A stretch of 13,833 bases of DNA, from the NCBI GenBank assembly GCA_003141795.1, contig PLNO01000124.1, positions 1 to 13,833 of the forward strand, given 5' to 3'. The stretch comes from Spirochaetaceae bacterium. GTDB taxonomy: Bacteria > Spirochaetota > Spirochaetia > SZUA-6 > Fen-1364. Shown here piece after piece: positions 7,008-12,858 of this stretch; position 1 is the first letter of the stretch; every line of letters begins with the position of its first letter. The translations under genes and the position numbers were made by a program. The notes under the pieces were generated by a model that saw only the letters and a program-made list of their open reading frames with translations, was not told the DNA's origin and did not search any database.

Positions 7008-7029
7008 GGGGACGGCGGATGGCGTCCCC
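7008..7029 (-). terminator. Possible terminator hairpin after the chemoreceptor gene
   Basis: GGGGACG and CGTCCCC form a perfect 7-bp stem with an 8-nt loop, placed 5 bp after the chemoreceptor stop and before the importer promoter on the same strand. No U tract follows on the - strand, so termination would be weak or Rho-assisted. Its position suits insulation of the importer promoter from read-through. Confidence 0.4.
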
Positions 7030-7034
7030 TTCTC

Positions 7035-8834
7035 TCAGGTATCCGCCGCGCCGGGTTGCGACGGGAGCGCAACGGGAGCCGCGGGCGGGGCGGCCGGCTC
7101 ACCGTCGGCCGCGCCATCGATCCTGAACTGGGCGACGAGAGTCTGCAGCTCCTGCGCCATGCCGGAAAGCTGGGACGTCGCCGCTGACATCTGTTCGGCG
7201 GAAGCGGCTGCGCTCTGCGTCACCTCGTTCACGTTTTCCACCGCCTTTGATACCTGACGGGCGTTCGTCGTCTGCTCTCCGGTGGCCGCCGATATGTTCT
7301 GGCTCATTTCGGTCACGCTCTCCAGCGCCTTCGCCAGCCCGCCAACGGCATCCACCTGCTGTGACATCGACTGTGAAAGTCCTGCGATCATCTCCTGGAC
7401 CTTCTGGGAGGCCGCGCGGATCTGCTCCATGACGACCTGCGAGCCCCTCGCCTTCTCGACCCCTCTGGCGACATTGCGCACGCTCTCCTTGATCAACCCG
7501 GCGATCTCCTTTGTGGAAGAGGAGCTGCGGTCGGCGAGCTTGCTCACCTCGGAGGCGACAACGGCGAAACCTCGGCCGTGCTCCCCTGCGCGCGCCGCCT
7601 CGATGGAAGCGTTCAGTGCAAGCAGGTTGGTCTGATCGGCGATGTCGGAGATGACCGTCACGATTCCTCCGATCTTCTCCGAGCTGCCGGCGATCAGGTT
7701 GATCCCCTCCATGACCTCGGATACGGTCTTCGCTCCCTCCAGTGCGTTCTCCACGGATCTTCCCGCAAGGGTCGCGATCTCCGAGAGGTTCTTCGATACT
7801 TCGGCGATCGCCGTCTGCACCTGGCTCATCGATGCGGCCCCCTCCTTCACCGCAGTGACCTGGCTCTGCGCATTCTGGGCGACCTGATCGACGGACGCCG
7901 TGAGCTCTTCCACCGAGGCGCTCGTCTCCTCCAGTGTCGACGCCTGGATCTGGGCCCCCTCGGAGAGCTTCTGCGCGCTCGTCGTGATCTCACCGCTCGA
8001 TGAGGCGACCTTCAGCGCGCTGTCCTGGACCGTAGCGACCGTCTCCCTCAGTTTCAGGACCATGCCGTTGAGCGCCTTGGCAAGATCGCCCACTTCGTCC
8101 CGGCGCTTGATGTCGAGCTTCGTCGCAAGATCCCCGGACGCCACGCTCTCCGCGAATGCTACGCCGCGGGCAAGGGGCCGCGTTATGGATAACGCGAGCA
8201 CTGTTCCCAGCAGCAGGGAAAGGAGGGGGCCGGCCGTCATGCAGAGCAGGGCGATGAGGCGGAGAAGCGACGTGGTGCTGGAGGCATGTCCCATCGCGGC
8301 CTTGGAGCCTTCGAGCTGGAGCTGATTGTCCTGCTCGAGGAGGTACTGCACCTCCGCAATGGACGCACCGGTCTTGCTCACCGCCTGGTCGAACATCTGC
8401 GCGTAGAGCCCGTCCGAGGGAGTGGCATCGTAGGCGTGGGCGATGCGGACGAAGGCTTCATGGTCGCTCCACCAGGAGGTCATGACGAGGAGCACCTGCT
8501 TCCAGAGGTCAGCCTCCTTCCCCTTCAGCGAAGATGACAGGTACGTCTTCATGGCGTCGTCCATCTTCTGCTTCGAGGCATCGAAGCCGGAGTAGGCGTT
8601 CTTCTTCATGTCGGCGGTGGCCCCTTTGATCAGGAGCACGTTCTCGCCTGACTGTACCTCGCTGAGTGCCTGTTTGATGGTGAGCATGGCCACCGAACGG
8701 GGCATCTGTACTCCCGCAATGCCATCGATCTGACCCGCGAGGCTGGCGCCTGCCACGAGCGCTCCCAAGCTTATGCCGGCAATGATGAGTGATTCGATTA
8801 TGAAAGCACCGAGCAGTTTTGCGATAAGCCTCAT
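7035..8834 (-). CDS. Methyl-accepting chemotaxis protein (4HB-type chemoreceptor)
   Basis: A 599-residue transmembrane chemoreceptor. TM1 is at residues 9-33. A periplasmic, mostly helical sensor of about 155 residues (36-190) fits a four-helix-bundle ligand domain and has no PAS or Cache features. TM2 is at 190-216, a HAMP domain at about 217-270 ([11 protein letters not shown] through [13 protein letters not shown]), then a long signalling coiled coil. The hairpin tip at 391-425 holds the nearly invariant [20 protein letters not shown] and [11 protein letters not shown], which contact CheA and CheW. The tail (573-599) is rich in Ala and Pro and lacks the NWETF-type CheR tether. GGAGG (8845-8849) lies ten bases before the ATG. 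The tip continues [14 protein letters not shown], a form I associate with spirochaetes. The ligand is unknown; it lies upstream of the sugar importer but has its own transcript. No che genes are present. Confidence 0.96.
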   Translation of the reverse strand: MRLIAKLLGAFIIESLIIAGISLGALVAGASLAGQIDGIAGVQMPRSVAMLTIKQALSEVQSGENVLLIKGATADMKKNAYSGFDASKQKMDDAMKTYLSSSLKGKEADLWKQVLLVMTSWWSDHEAFVRIAHAYDATPSDGLYAQMFDQAVSKTGASIAEVQYLLEQDNQLQLEGSKAAMGHASSTTSLLRLIALLCMTAGPLLSLLLGTVLALSITRPLARGVAFAESVASGDLATKLDIKRRDEVGDLAKALNGMVLKLRETVATVQDSALKVASSSGEITTSAQKLSEGAQIQASTLEETSASVEELTASVDQVAQNAQSQVTAVKEGAASMSQVQTAIAEVSKNLSEIATLAGRSVENALEGAKTVSEVMEGINLIAGSSEKIGGIVTVISDIADQTNLLALNASIEAARAGEHGRGFAVVASEVSKLADRSSSSTKEIAGLIKESVRNVARGVEKARGSQVVMEQIRAASQKVQEMIAGLSQSMSQQVDAVGGLAKALESVTEMSQNISAATGEQTTNARQVSKAVENVNEVTQSAAASAEQMSAATSQLSGMAQELQTLVAQFRIDGAADGEPAAPPAAPVALPSQPGAADT

Positions 8835-8938
8835 TTTTGTACGACCTCCAGTGACGGTGACTCAATGAGCAGTGTGGAGAATTGCTTCTCCTAACTTACC
8901 ACAAAATTGACATAAATGGTTATAATTGAGAAATTATT
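8835..8938 (-). promoter_or_regulatory. AT-rich leader and probable promoter region of the chemoreceptor gene
   Basis: This 104-bp gap contains the only markedly AT-rich stretch in the window (about 8892-8941). On the - strand a TATAAC hexamer could be a -10 box, but I find no matching -35, so I do not place a promoter exactly. The leader holds a perfect 6-bp hairpin, GGAGAA-gcaa-TTCTCC (8876-8891), and the Shine-Dalgarno GGAGG at 8845-8849. Confidence 0.4.
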
Positions 8939-9589
8939 TTAACGATCGATCTGGCTCCAATCTATAGTAACACCGACGTCGGTGGCGACATTCTGGAGGT
9001 CAGCATCTGAATGGTACAGCAATGTGGAGTCTGTGACCTGCGGTGTTCCGCCCGTCCCCTCGATTCGTACAGCCTTGTGATGGCTGGCAGCCAGGTCCCT
9101 GAGCGAGCTCCCGTCCACTCCGAGCACATGCACGTCCCCGTTGCATGCGCAGACGTACGTGCTCGTCGGGCTTTCCACCTTGAGGAAGAAGCTCGTTCCG
9201 CGCACGCCGGCCACGGCGCTCGGCGTGCGCACGAGGAAGCTGTCCCCGGTTGCCGTGGCGACAAGGCTCTTCAGGACGAGGGTCAGCGCCCCCTGGCGCA
9301 GCTCGCTTCCGGTCTGCATGTTGGCGGGGTTGAAGACAAAAGTCGTGTTCTCCGCCAGCCTTACCGCGTTCCTCCGGTTGAACGCGATCTCCGCCACGGA
9401 CGAGCCGGCCGTCACCACCACGGCGCCCAACGGCACGGGGTCCCCGATTGCCGCCTCCGCCCCGTCGACCGTGACCGTCCCCTCGAGGTAGGTGATCGTG
9501 GGCGCCTGCGGAATCGGACGTGCGGACTGCGCGAAACCGAGCACGCTGAGCGCAAGCAGACACGCGGAAAGGAGCGCTGTTTTTCGCAT
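8939..9589 (-). CDS. Exported FecR-domain protein
   Basis: A 216-residue protein with a signal peptide (MRKTALLSACLLALSVLGFA, then QSARP). Residues about 35-160 follow the FecR domain: YLEGTVTVDGAEAAIGD, then EIAFNRRNAVRLAENTTF, then LVRTPSAVAGVRGTSFFLKV, which is the family's 'TPtAvaGVRGTeF' signature. FecR itself is an anti-sigma sensor, but in stand-alone exported proteins of this kind no partner is known. Cys147 and Cys149 in VCACNGDVHV and His170-His171 in ASHHKAVRI could form a metal or haem site; this is inference. No membrane anchor follows the domain. The frame is open upstream for some 400 codons antisense to the aldo/keto reductase, but only this ATG gives a signal peptide. No Shine-Dalgarno site precedes it. 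It appears to be a single-gene transcript. Confidence 0.85.
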   Translation of the reverse strand: MRKTALLSACLLALSVLGFAQSARPIPQAPTITYLEGTVTVDGAEAAIGDPVPLGAVVVTAGSSVAEIAFNRRNAVRLAENTTFVFNPANMQTGSELRQGALTLVLKSLVATATGDSFLVRTPSAVAGVRGTSFFLKVESPTSTYVCACNGDVHVLGVDGSSLRDLAASHHKAVRIEGTGGTPQVTDSTLLYHSDADLQNVATDVGVTIDWSQIDR

Positions 9590-9596
9590 TTGTTCA

Positions 9597-9625
9597 AGTA
9601 TAGAACGGCTTTCGCTGCACGGCAA
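9597..9625 (-). promoter_or_regulatory. Promoter of the FecR-domain gene, predicted leaderless
   Basis: On the - strand TTGCCG (9625-9620) and TATACT (9602-9597) are 17 bp apart. Only seven bases separate the -10 box from the ATG at 9589, so transcription should begin at or one base before the start codon. The absence of a Shine-Dalgarno site agrees. Confidence 0.6.
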
Positions 9626-9647
9626 GCAGACGGCAGCACTTCTTGCA

Positions 9648-9676
9648 TCGACATCACGCCGGTCCAATGCTACCAT
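9648..9676 (+). promoter_or_regulatory. Possible promoter of the aldo/keto reductase-amidohydrolase operon
   Basis: TCGACA (9648-9653) and TACCAT (9671-9676) are 17 bp apart, matching five and four of six consensus bases. This leaves a leader of about 60 nt, which contains a small GC hairpin around 9681-9698. It is divergent from the FecR-gene promoter. Confidence 0.35.
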
Positions 9677-9745
9677 GGCTTGCTGCCGGCCCGCCGGTAT
9701 CGGCTCCACGGGCACAGGCTCTACACATCGCCGAGGAGTCAATCG

Positions 9746-10714
9746 ATGAAAACTGCGCGGTTGGGAAGGAACGGTCCCGAGCTGACCCGTTTGGGACTGG
9801 GCACATGGGCGATAGGCGGCGCGAAATGGGCATACGGATGGGGAAGCCAGGACGATAAGGATTCGATCTCCGTCATCCACGAGGCGCTCGATCTCGGCAT
9901 CAACTGGATCGATACCGCCGCCGCCTACGGCCTCGGGCACTCCGAGGAGGTCGTCGCCCGTGCCGTGGAGGGCAGGCGGGACCGCGTCTTCCTCGCCACA
10001 AAATGCGGCCGCGTGCCCGGGCCCGACTCCTACTCCGTCGTGCCGCGGCTGAGCGCGGACAGCGTGCGCACGGAGCTGGAGGCGAGCCTGCGCAGGCTGC
10101 GCACGGACCGGATCGACCTCTACCAGATCCACTGGCCCGACCCCGAGCCCGAGATCGAGGAGGCGTGGTCGGTCATCGCCGACGCTGTGAAAGAGGGAAA
10201 GATCCGCTACGCGGGGGTCTCCAACTTCAACGTGGCACAGCTGCGGCGCATCATGCCCATCCATCCCGTTACGTCGCTTCAGCCCCCGTACAGCATGCTC
10301 CGCCGGGATGTCGAATCGGAGATCCTCCCCTTCTGCGCGGAGAACGGGATAGGTGTGGTCTGCTACAGCCCCATGCAGATGGGGCTGCTCACCGGCTCTT
10401 TCAGCCGCGAAAGGATGAGCACCATGGCCGGGGATGACCTGCGCACGCGCAACCCCTACTTTGCCGAGCCCGCGCTCACCCGCAACCTCGCGCTCGTCGA
10501 TCGGCTGCGTCAGATCGCGGCCCGCAACTCGAGGAGCGTCGGGGAGCTCGCCCTCGCATGGGTGCTGCGCCGCCCCGAGGTCACGTGCGCGATCGTCGGT
10601 GGCCGAAGGCAGGGCCAGGTCCGCGAGCTCGCCGGCGCCGCCGGCTGGGAGCTCCTGCCCTCCGAAGTGGAGGAGATATCCCGCGCTCTTGCAGCGACGG
10701 GGGCCGGCGCCTGA
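9746..10714 (+). CDS. Aldo/keto reductase
   Basis: A 322-residue NAD(P)H-dependent oxidoreductase of the usual family length and TIM-barrel pattern. It opens KTARLGRNGPELTRLGLGTW. The catalytic tetrad is complete: Asp56 and Tyr61 in NWIDTAAAYG, Lys86 in FLATKCG and His129 in LYQIHWPDP. Near the C-terminus VTCAIVGGRRQGQVRELAGA is the cofactor phosphate-binding segment. GAGGAG (9733-9738) lies seven bases before the ATG; the open frame upstream runs antisense to the FecR gene and is not coding. Its TGA is directly followed by the ATG of the amidohydrolase, so the two form an operon. The substrate is likely a small aldehyde or sugar, but the sequence does not tell which. Confidence 0.95.
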   Translation: MKTARLGRNGPELTRLGLGTWAIGGAKWAYGWGSQDDKDSISVIHEALDLGINWIDTAAAYGLGHSEEVVARAVEGRRDRVFLATKCGRVPGPDSYSVVPRLSADSVRTELEASLRRLRTDRIDLYQIHWPDPEPEIEEAWSVIADAVKEGKIRYAGVSNFNVAQLRRIMPIHPVTSLQPPYSMLRRDVESEILPFCAENGIGVVCYSPMQMGLLTGSFSRERMSTMAGDDLRTRNPYFAEPALTRNLALVDRLRQIAARNSRSVGELALAWVLRRPEVTCAIVGGRRQGQVRELAGAAGWELLPSEVEEISRALAATGAGA

Positions 10715-12040
10715 ATGAGCCGGACTCCCGCCCCTTCTGGATCGCTTTCCGATGAATTGATGTTCGACGCCCATTGCCACGTCTTGAACCTCGAGTACCT
10801 CATGCTGGAAAGCATCCAGATCCTCTGGGACATGATGCGGGGCACCTATCCATTGCCGCAGGAAGGTGCGGTCGACAAGACCGTGGCGATCCGGGCCGGC
10901 TTCGAGCTTCGCTATCCCGTGGAGGCGGCCGCGGGATTCCTCTCATGGCTCATCGAGATCGGGCTCGCCGCGTTCCGATCGGAGGAGGCCGATGTCGAGG
11001 ACATGCGGCGCACCGCCCAAAGGGCCTGGGGCGTGAGCCAGCTCCAGCTCGTGCCTCTCATGATGGACGTCTATTTCATGTTCGCCCCGCCCCTGGGACC
11101 CGAGGATCCTCAGCTTTCCGTGCGGCGGCCCGCGGGACCTGCGGCTGAATCCGGAAAGCTCGACCTGTACGCGCGTGCGTTCAGGAAGCTCGTCCTCCAG
11201 GCCGTGGGCAAGGCCCGCGACCACCTTGCAGGAGAGCGCGGGGGAAAGCTCGGCTCCTTCGGGAGGATCGACGCCCTCATCGGGACCCTCGTGGAAAAAG
11301 TGATACGGGATGAAACTTCAACGCTTGCCACCGACGCGCCGAGCTTCAGGACCACGGCAGGGTTCATCCGTCAGTTCAGGGCGGTTTCCGCACTGGGGTC
11401 CAAAGGATCGGGAATCTATCCGTTCTTCGCGGTCGACGCCCGGCGCGAAGGCGTCGTCGACTGGGTCATCGGGAGCGGGCAGGTCGGAGCCGGCGGTCCT
11501 TTCTACGGCGTGAAGCTGTATCCACGGTTGGGCTGTCACCCCGGGCGGAGCGAGCTCCGACCGCTGTACGCGTTTTGCGCGAAGAACGGCATCCCCATAA
11601 CGACGCACGCGAGCCACCGAGGATTTCCGCACTGGATGAACGAGTACTCGGGATTCGGCAACCCACGCAATTTCAGGGTGATCTTCGAACGTTACCCGCA
11701 GATCCGCATCGACATGGCGCATTTCGGAGACCGCCCGGACGAGACTTCCGACGACGACTGGGGCCTCTCCATCGCCGGCCTCATGCGCGATTTCAAGGGC
11801 GCCTATTCCGATCTTTCCTGCTTCACCCAATACGCCGCGCTTGAGCGGTATGTCGAGCGGTACCAGGACCTTCCGAACGTGCGCGAGCGCACGATGTTCG
11901 GCAGCGACTGCAATGTCCTCTCCTTCACGGAGCCCGGGATGACGCTTGAAAGGTACTATCGCCGGTTCCTGAAGGAGTTCGGCGCTGAACGCCTTGCGCA
12001 GATGTCCTCACGCGTACCGCGGACGTTCCTGGGCCTGTAG
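10715..12040 (+). CDS. Amidohydrolase-family metal-dependent hydrolase (amidohydrolase 2 type)
   Basis: A 441-residue TIM-barrel hydrolase with the full set of superfamily metal and active-site positions: His20 and His22 in FDAHCHV, His298 in ITTHASH, His336 in DMAHFGD and Asp398 in TMFGSDCN. No carboxylated-lysine motif is obvious, as usual in the amidohydrolase 2 group (decarboxylases and lactonases). It is about 100 residues longer than that group's norm; the extra length lies between the HxH motif and the middle of the barrel (about 30-230), which is helical and not familiar. The ATG at 10715 abuts the reductase stop (TGAATG) and suggests coupling, but has no clear Shine-Dalgarno site. 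The ATG at 10760 would start the protein at MFDAHCH, as many relatives do. The substrate is unknown; coupling to a reductase suggests a shared carbonyl, lactone or acid pathway. Confidence 0.85.
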   Translation: MSRTPAPSGSLSDELMFDAHCHVLNLEYLMLESIQILWDMMRGTYPLPQEGAVDKTVAIRAGFELRYPVEAAAGFLSWLIEIGLAAFRSEEADVEDMRRTAQRAWGVSQLQLVPLMMDVYFMFAPPLGPEDPQLSVRRPAGPAAESGKLDLYARAFRKLVLQAVGKARDHLAGERGGKLGSFGRIDALIGTLVEKVIRDETSTLATDAPSFRTTAGFIRQFRAVSALGSKGSGIYPFFAVDARREGVVDWVIGSGQVGAGGPFYGVKLYPRLGCHPGRSELRPLYAFCAKNGIPITTHASHRGFPHWMNEYSGFGNPRNFRVIFERYPQIRIDMAHFGDRPDETSDDDWGLSIAGLMRDFKGAYSDLSCFTQYAALERYVERYQDLPNVRERTMFGSDCNVLSFTEPGMTLERYYRRFLKEFGAERLAQMSSRVPRTFLGL

Positions 12041-12055
12041 GGGCGATGCTCCTAT
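12034..12055. repeat. Inverted repeat spanning two convergent stop codons (amidohydrolase / small membrane protein)
   Basis: TAGGGG-cgatg-CTCCTA (12038-12054) can form a 6-bp stem with one G-U pair. Its outer ends are exactly the two TAG stops of the convergent genes. The sequence CCTGTAGGGG...CCTAT nearly repeats that at 3768-3788. No T tract is present. Confidence 0.35.
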
Positions 12056-12261
12056 GCGGCGGGCGTTTTGGCCGGTTTCTTCCGAGCCCCGATAAGGTAG
12101 CCGACGATCGCGGCAAGGATCGAGGAGAGACAGATCGGAACGAGCGCCCAGACGATATCCGGCGCCGGCTTCAGGAGATTCGCCAGTGCGGCGATGACCA
12201 CCGCGATCACGAGCCCGGCGATCCCTGCCAGGATCGCGCGCAACCACGACACCGTTTTCAT
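12052..12261 (-). CDS. Small two-helix membrane protein, function unknown
   Basis: A 69-residue protein from the ATG at 12261, which is preceded by GGAGG (12270-12274) at a spacing of eight bases. Residues 7-30 and 36-58 are strongly hydrophobic and separated by a short KPAPD turn, giving a helical hairpin. The tail ARKKPAKTPAA is basic, which by the positive-inside rule puts both ends in the cytoplasm. I recognise no family. The frame is open upstream to 12456, but that part runs antisense to the exported protein gene and has no ribosome site. Codon use looks like that of its neighbours. It is transcribed alone and ends 11 bp from the amidohydrolase. Confidence 0.65.
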   Translation of the reverse strand: MKTVSWLRAILAGIAGLVIAVVIAALANLLKPAPDIVWALVPICLSSILAAIVGYLIGARKKPAKTPAA

Positions 12262-12269
12262 CCCGATAG

Positions 12270-12274
12270 CCTCC
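12270..12274 (-). promoter_or_regulatory. Ribosome binding site of the small membrane protein
   Basis: GGAGG on the - strand, eight bases before the ATG at 12261, decides the start of this small gene. Further upstream TTGAAC and TACCAT, 17 bp apart on the - strand, could be its promoter. Confidence 0.6.
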
Positions 12275-12337
12275 GTCCGAACCGCAATGGTACGCCGTAT
12301 CTCCCCGCTGTTCAATGCCGATTCCTGCGCCGAGCCG

Positions 12338-12367
12338 TAGCCATACACCACCCTGTTTCCGTAAATT
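12338..12367 (+). promoter_or_regulatory. Possible leaderless promoter of the exported Ig-like protein
   Basis: TAGCCA (12338-12343) and TAAATT (12362-12367) are 18 bp apart, each a four- or five-base match to consensus. The ATG at 12374 is only six bases after the -10 box, and there is no Shine-Dalgarno site, so the mRNA would start at the ATG. Confidence 0.4.
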
Positions 12368-12373
12368 CTCTCC

Positions 12374-12847
12374 ATGGTGCGACGGTTCACGATCACCCTC
12401 ATTGCAGCGGGCATCATCGCCCTTGCCGCAGCGCAGCTTGCTTCCGCGCAAGCCACCCCGTCGATTCGCGTGACGATCTGGCAGGCCCGGATCCTTCCCG
12501 GTGAAACGTACCCTTACCCCAATACACCCGTCGGTGAGTACCGCGTTCCCGACACTGTCGTGGTGAGGAATACGGGCACGGCAGACCTCACCTTCACGGG
12601 AACGACCCCCGTTACCGTCACGAGTGCTCCGTCAGGCTCGTTCTCCGTCGACCTGCTGCCCGTCGGTTCGATCCCTCCCGGACAGAGTGCCTCCTTCATC
12701 GTGCGTTTCTCTCCCACCGAGACGGGACCGAACGTCGCGACGATCACGATCGACACGAATGACCCGGCAACGCCCACCTTCACTTTCCACATGAAGTCCT
12801 ACGGGGTGAGCCGCAAGATCCGCAGCCTCATGCTCTTCGGGGGGTAA
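12374..12847 (+). CDS. Small exported protein with one choice-of-anchor-D / ASPM-SPD-2-Hydin-like domain
   Basis: A 157-residue protein with a signal peptide (residues 1-25, cleavage in ASA-QA). The mature part has one Ig-like beta-sandwich of the choice-of-anchor D type: VVVRNTGTADLTFTG (62-76), SFSVDLLPVGSIPPGQSASF (89-108), then FIVRFSPTETGPNVATITID and TNDPATPTF. These domains are common in secreted and surface proteins of spirochaetes and others and are thought to mediate protein contacts. Usually several are joined to another module; here a single copy is the whole protein, ending KIRSLMLFGG. No anchor follows, so it should be periplasmic or secreted. It has its own promoter, no Shine-Dalgarno site, and diverges from the small membrane protein gene. 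The role is unknown. Confidence 0.8.
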   Translation: MVRRFTITLIAAGIIALAAAQLASAQATPSIRVTIWQARILPGETYPYPNTPVGEYRVPDTVVVRNTGTADLTFTGTTPVTVTSAPSGSFSVDLLPVGSIPPGQSASFIVRFSPTETGPNVATITIDTNDPATPTFTFHMKSYGVSRKIRSLMLFGG

Positions 12848-12858
12848 GGATACCGAGG
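12835..12858. repeat. Inverted repeat at a third convergent junction
   Basis: CTTCGG (12835-12840) and CCGAGG (12853-12858) can pair with one G-U, and inside them GGTA-agga-TACC offers an alternative 4-bp stem over the TAA stop. The gap between the exported protein and the URO-D-fold gene is 11 bp. No T tract is present. Confidence 0.25.

Noticed and set aside
8907..8926. Perfect TTGACA and TATAAT on the + strand in the AT-rich island
   Set aside because: Only 8 bp separate them, so they cannot act as one sigma70 promoter, and no + strand gene follows.
8921..8938. AU hairpin ATAATT-GAGA-AATTAT followed by TTTT as a terminator
   Set aside because: The stem is six A-T pairs only, and the T run is on the + strand, where no gene ends.
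9560..9571. LSAC near the N-terminus of the FecR-domain protein as a lipobox
   Set aside because: The cysteine is at residue 10, leaving too short a hydrophobic segment before it, and the hydrophobic core continues well past it.
9011..9745. N-terminal extension of the aldo/keto reductase
   Set aside because: It is antisense to the FecR gene; GAGGAG and the family-typical N-terminus place the start at 9746.
9590..10780. N-terminal extension of the FecR-domain protein of almost 400 codons
   Set aside because: It runs antisense to the aldo/keto reductase, has no domain, and would bury the signal peptide in the middle of a protein.
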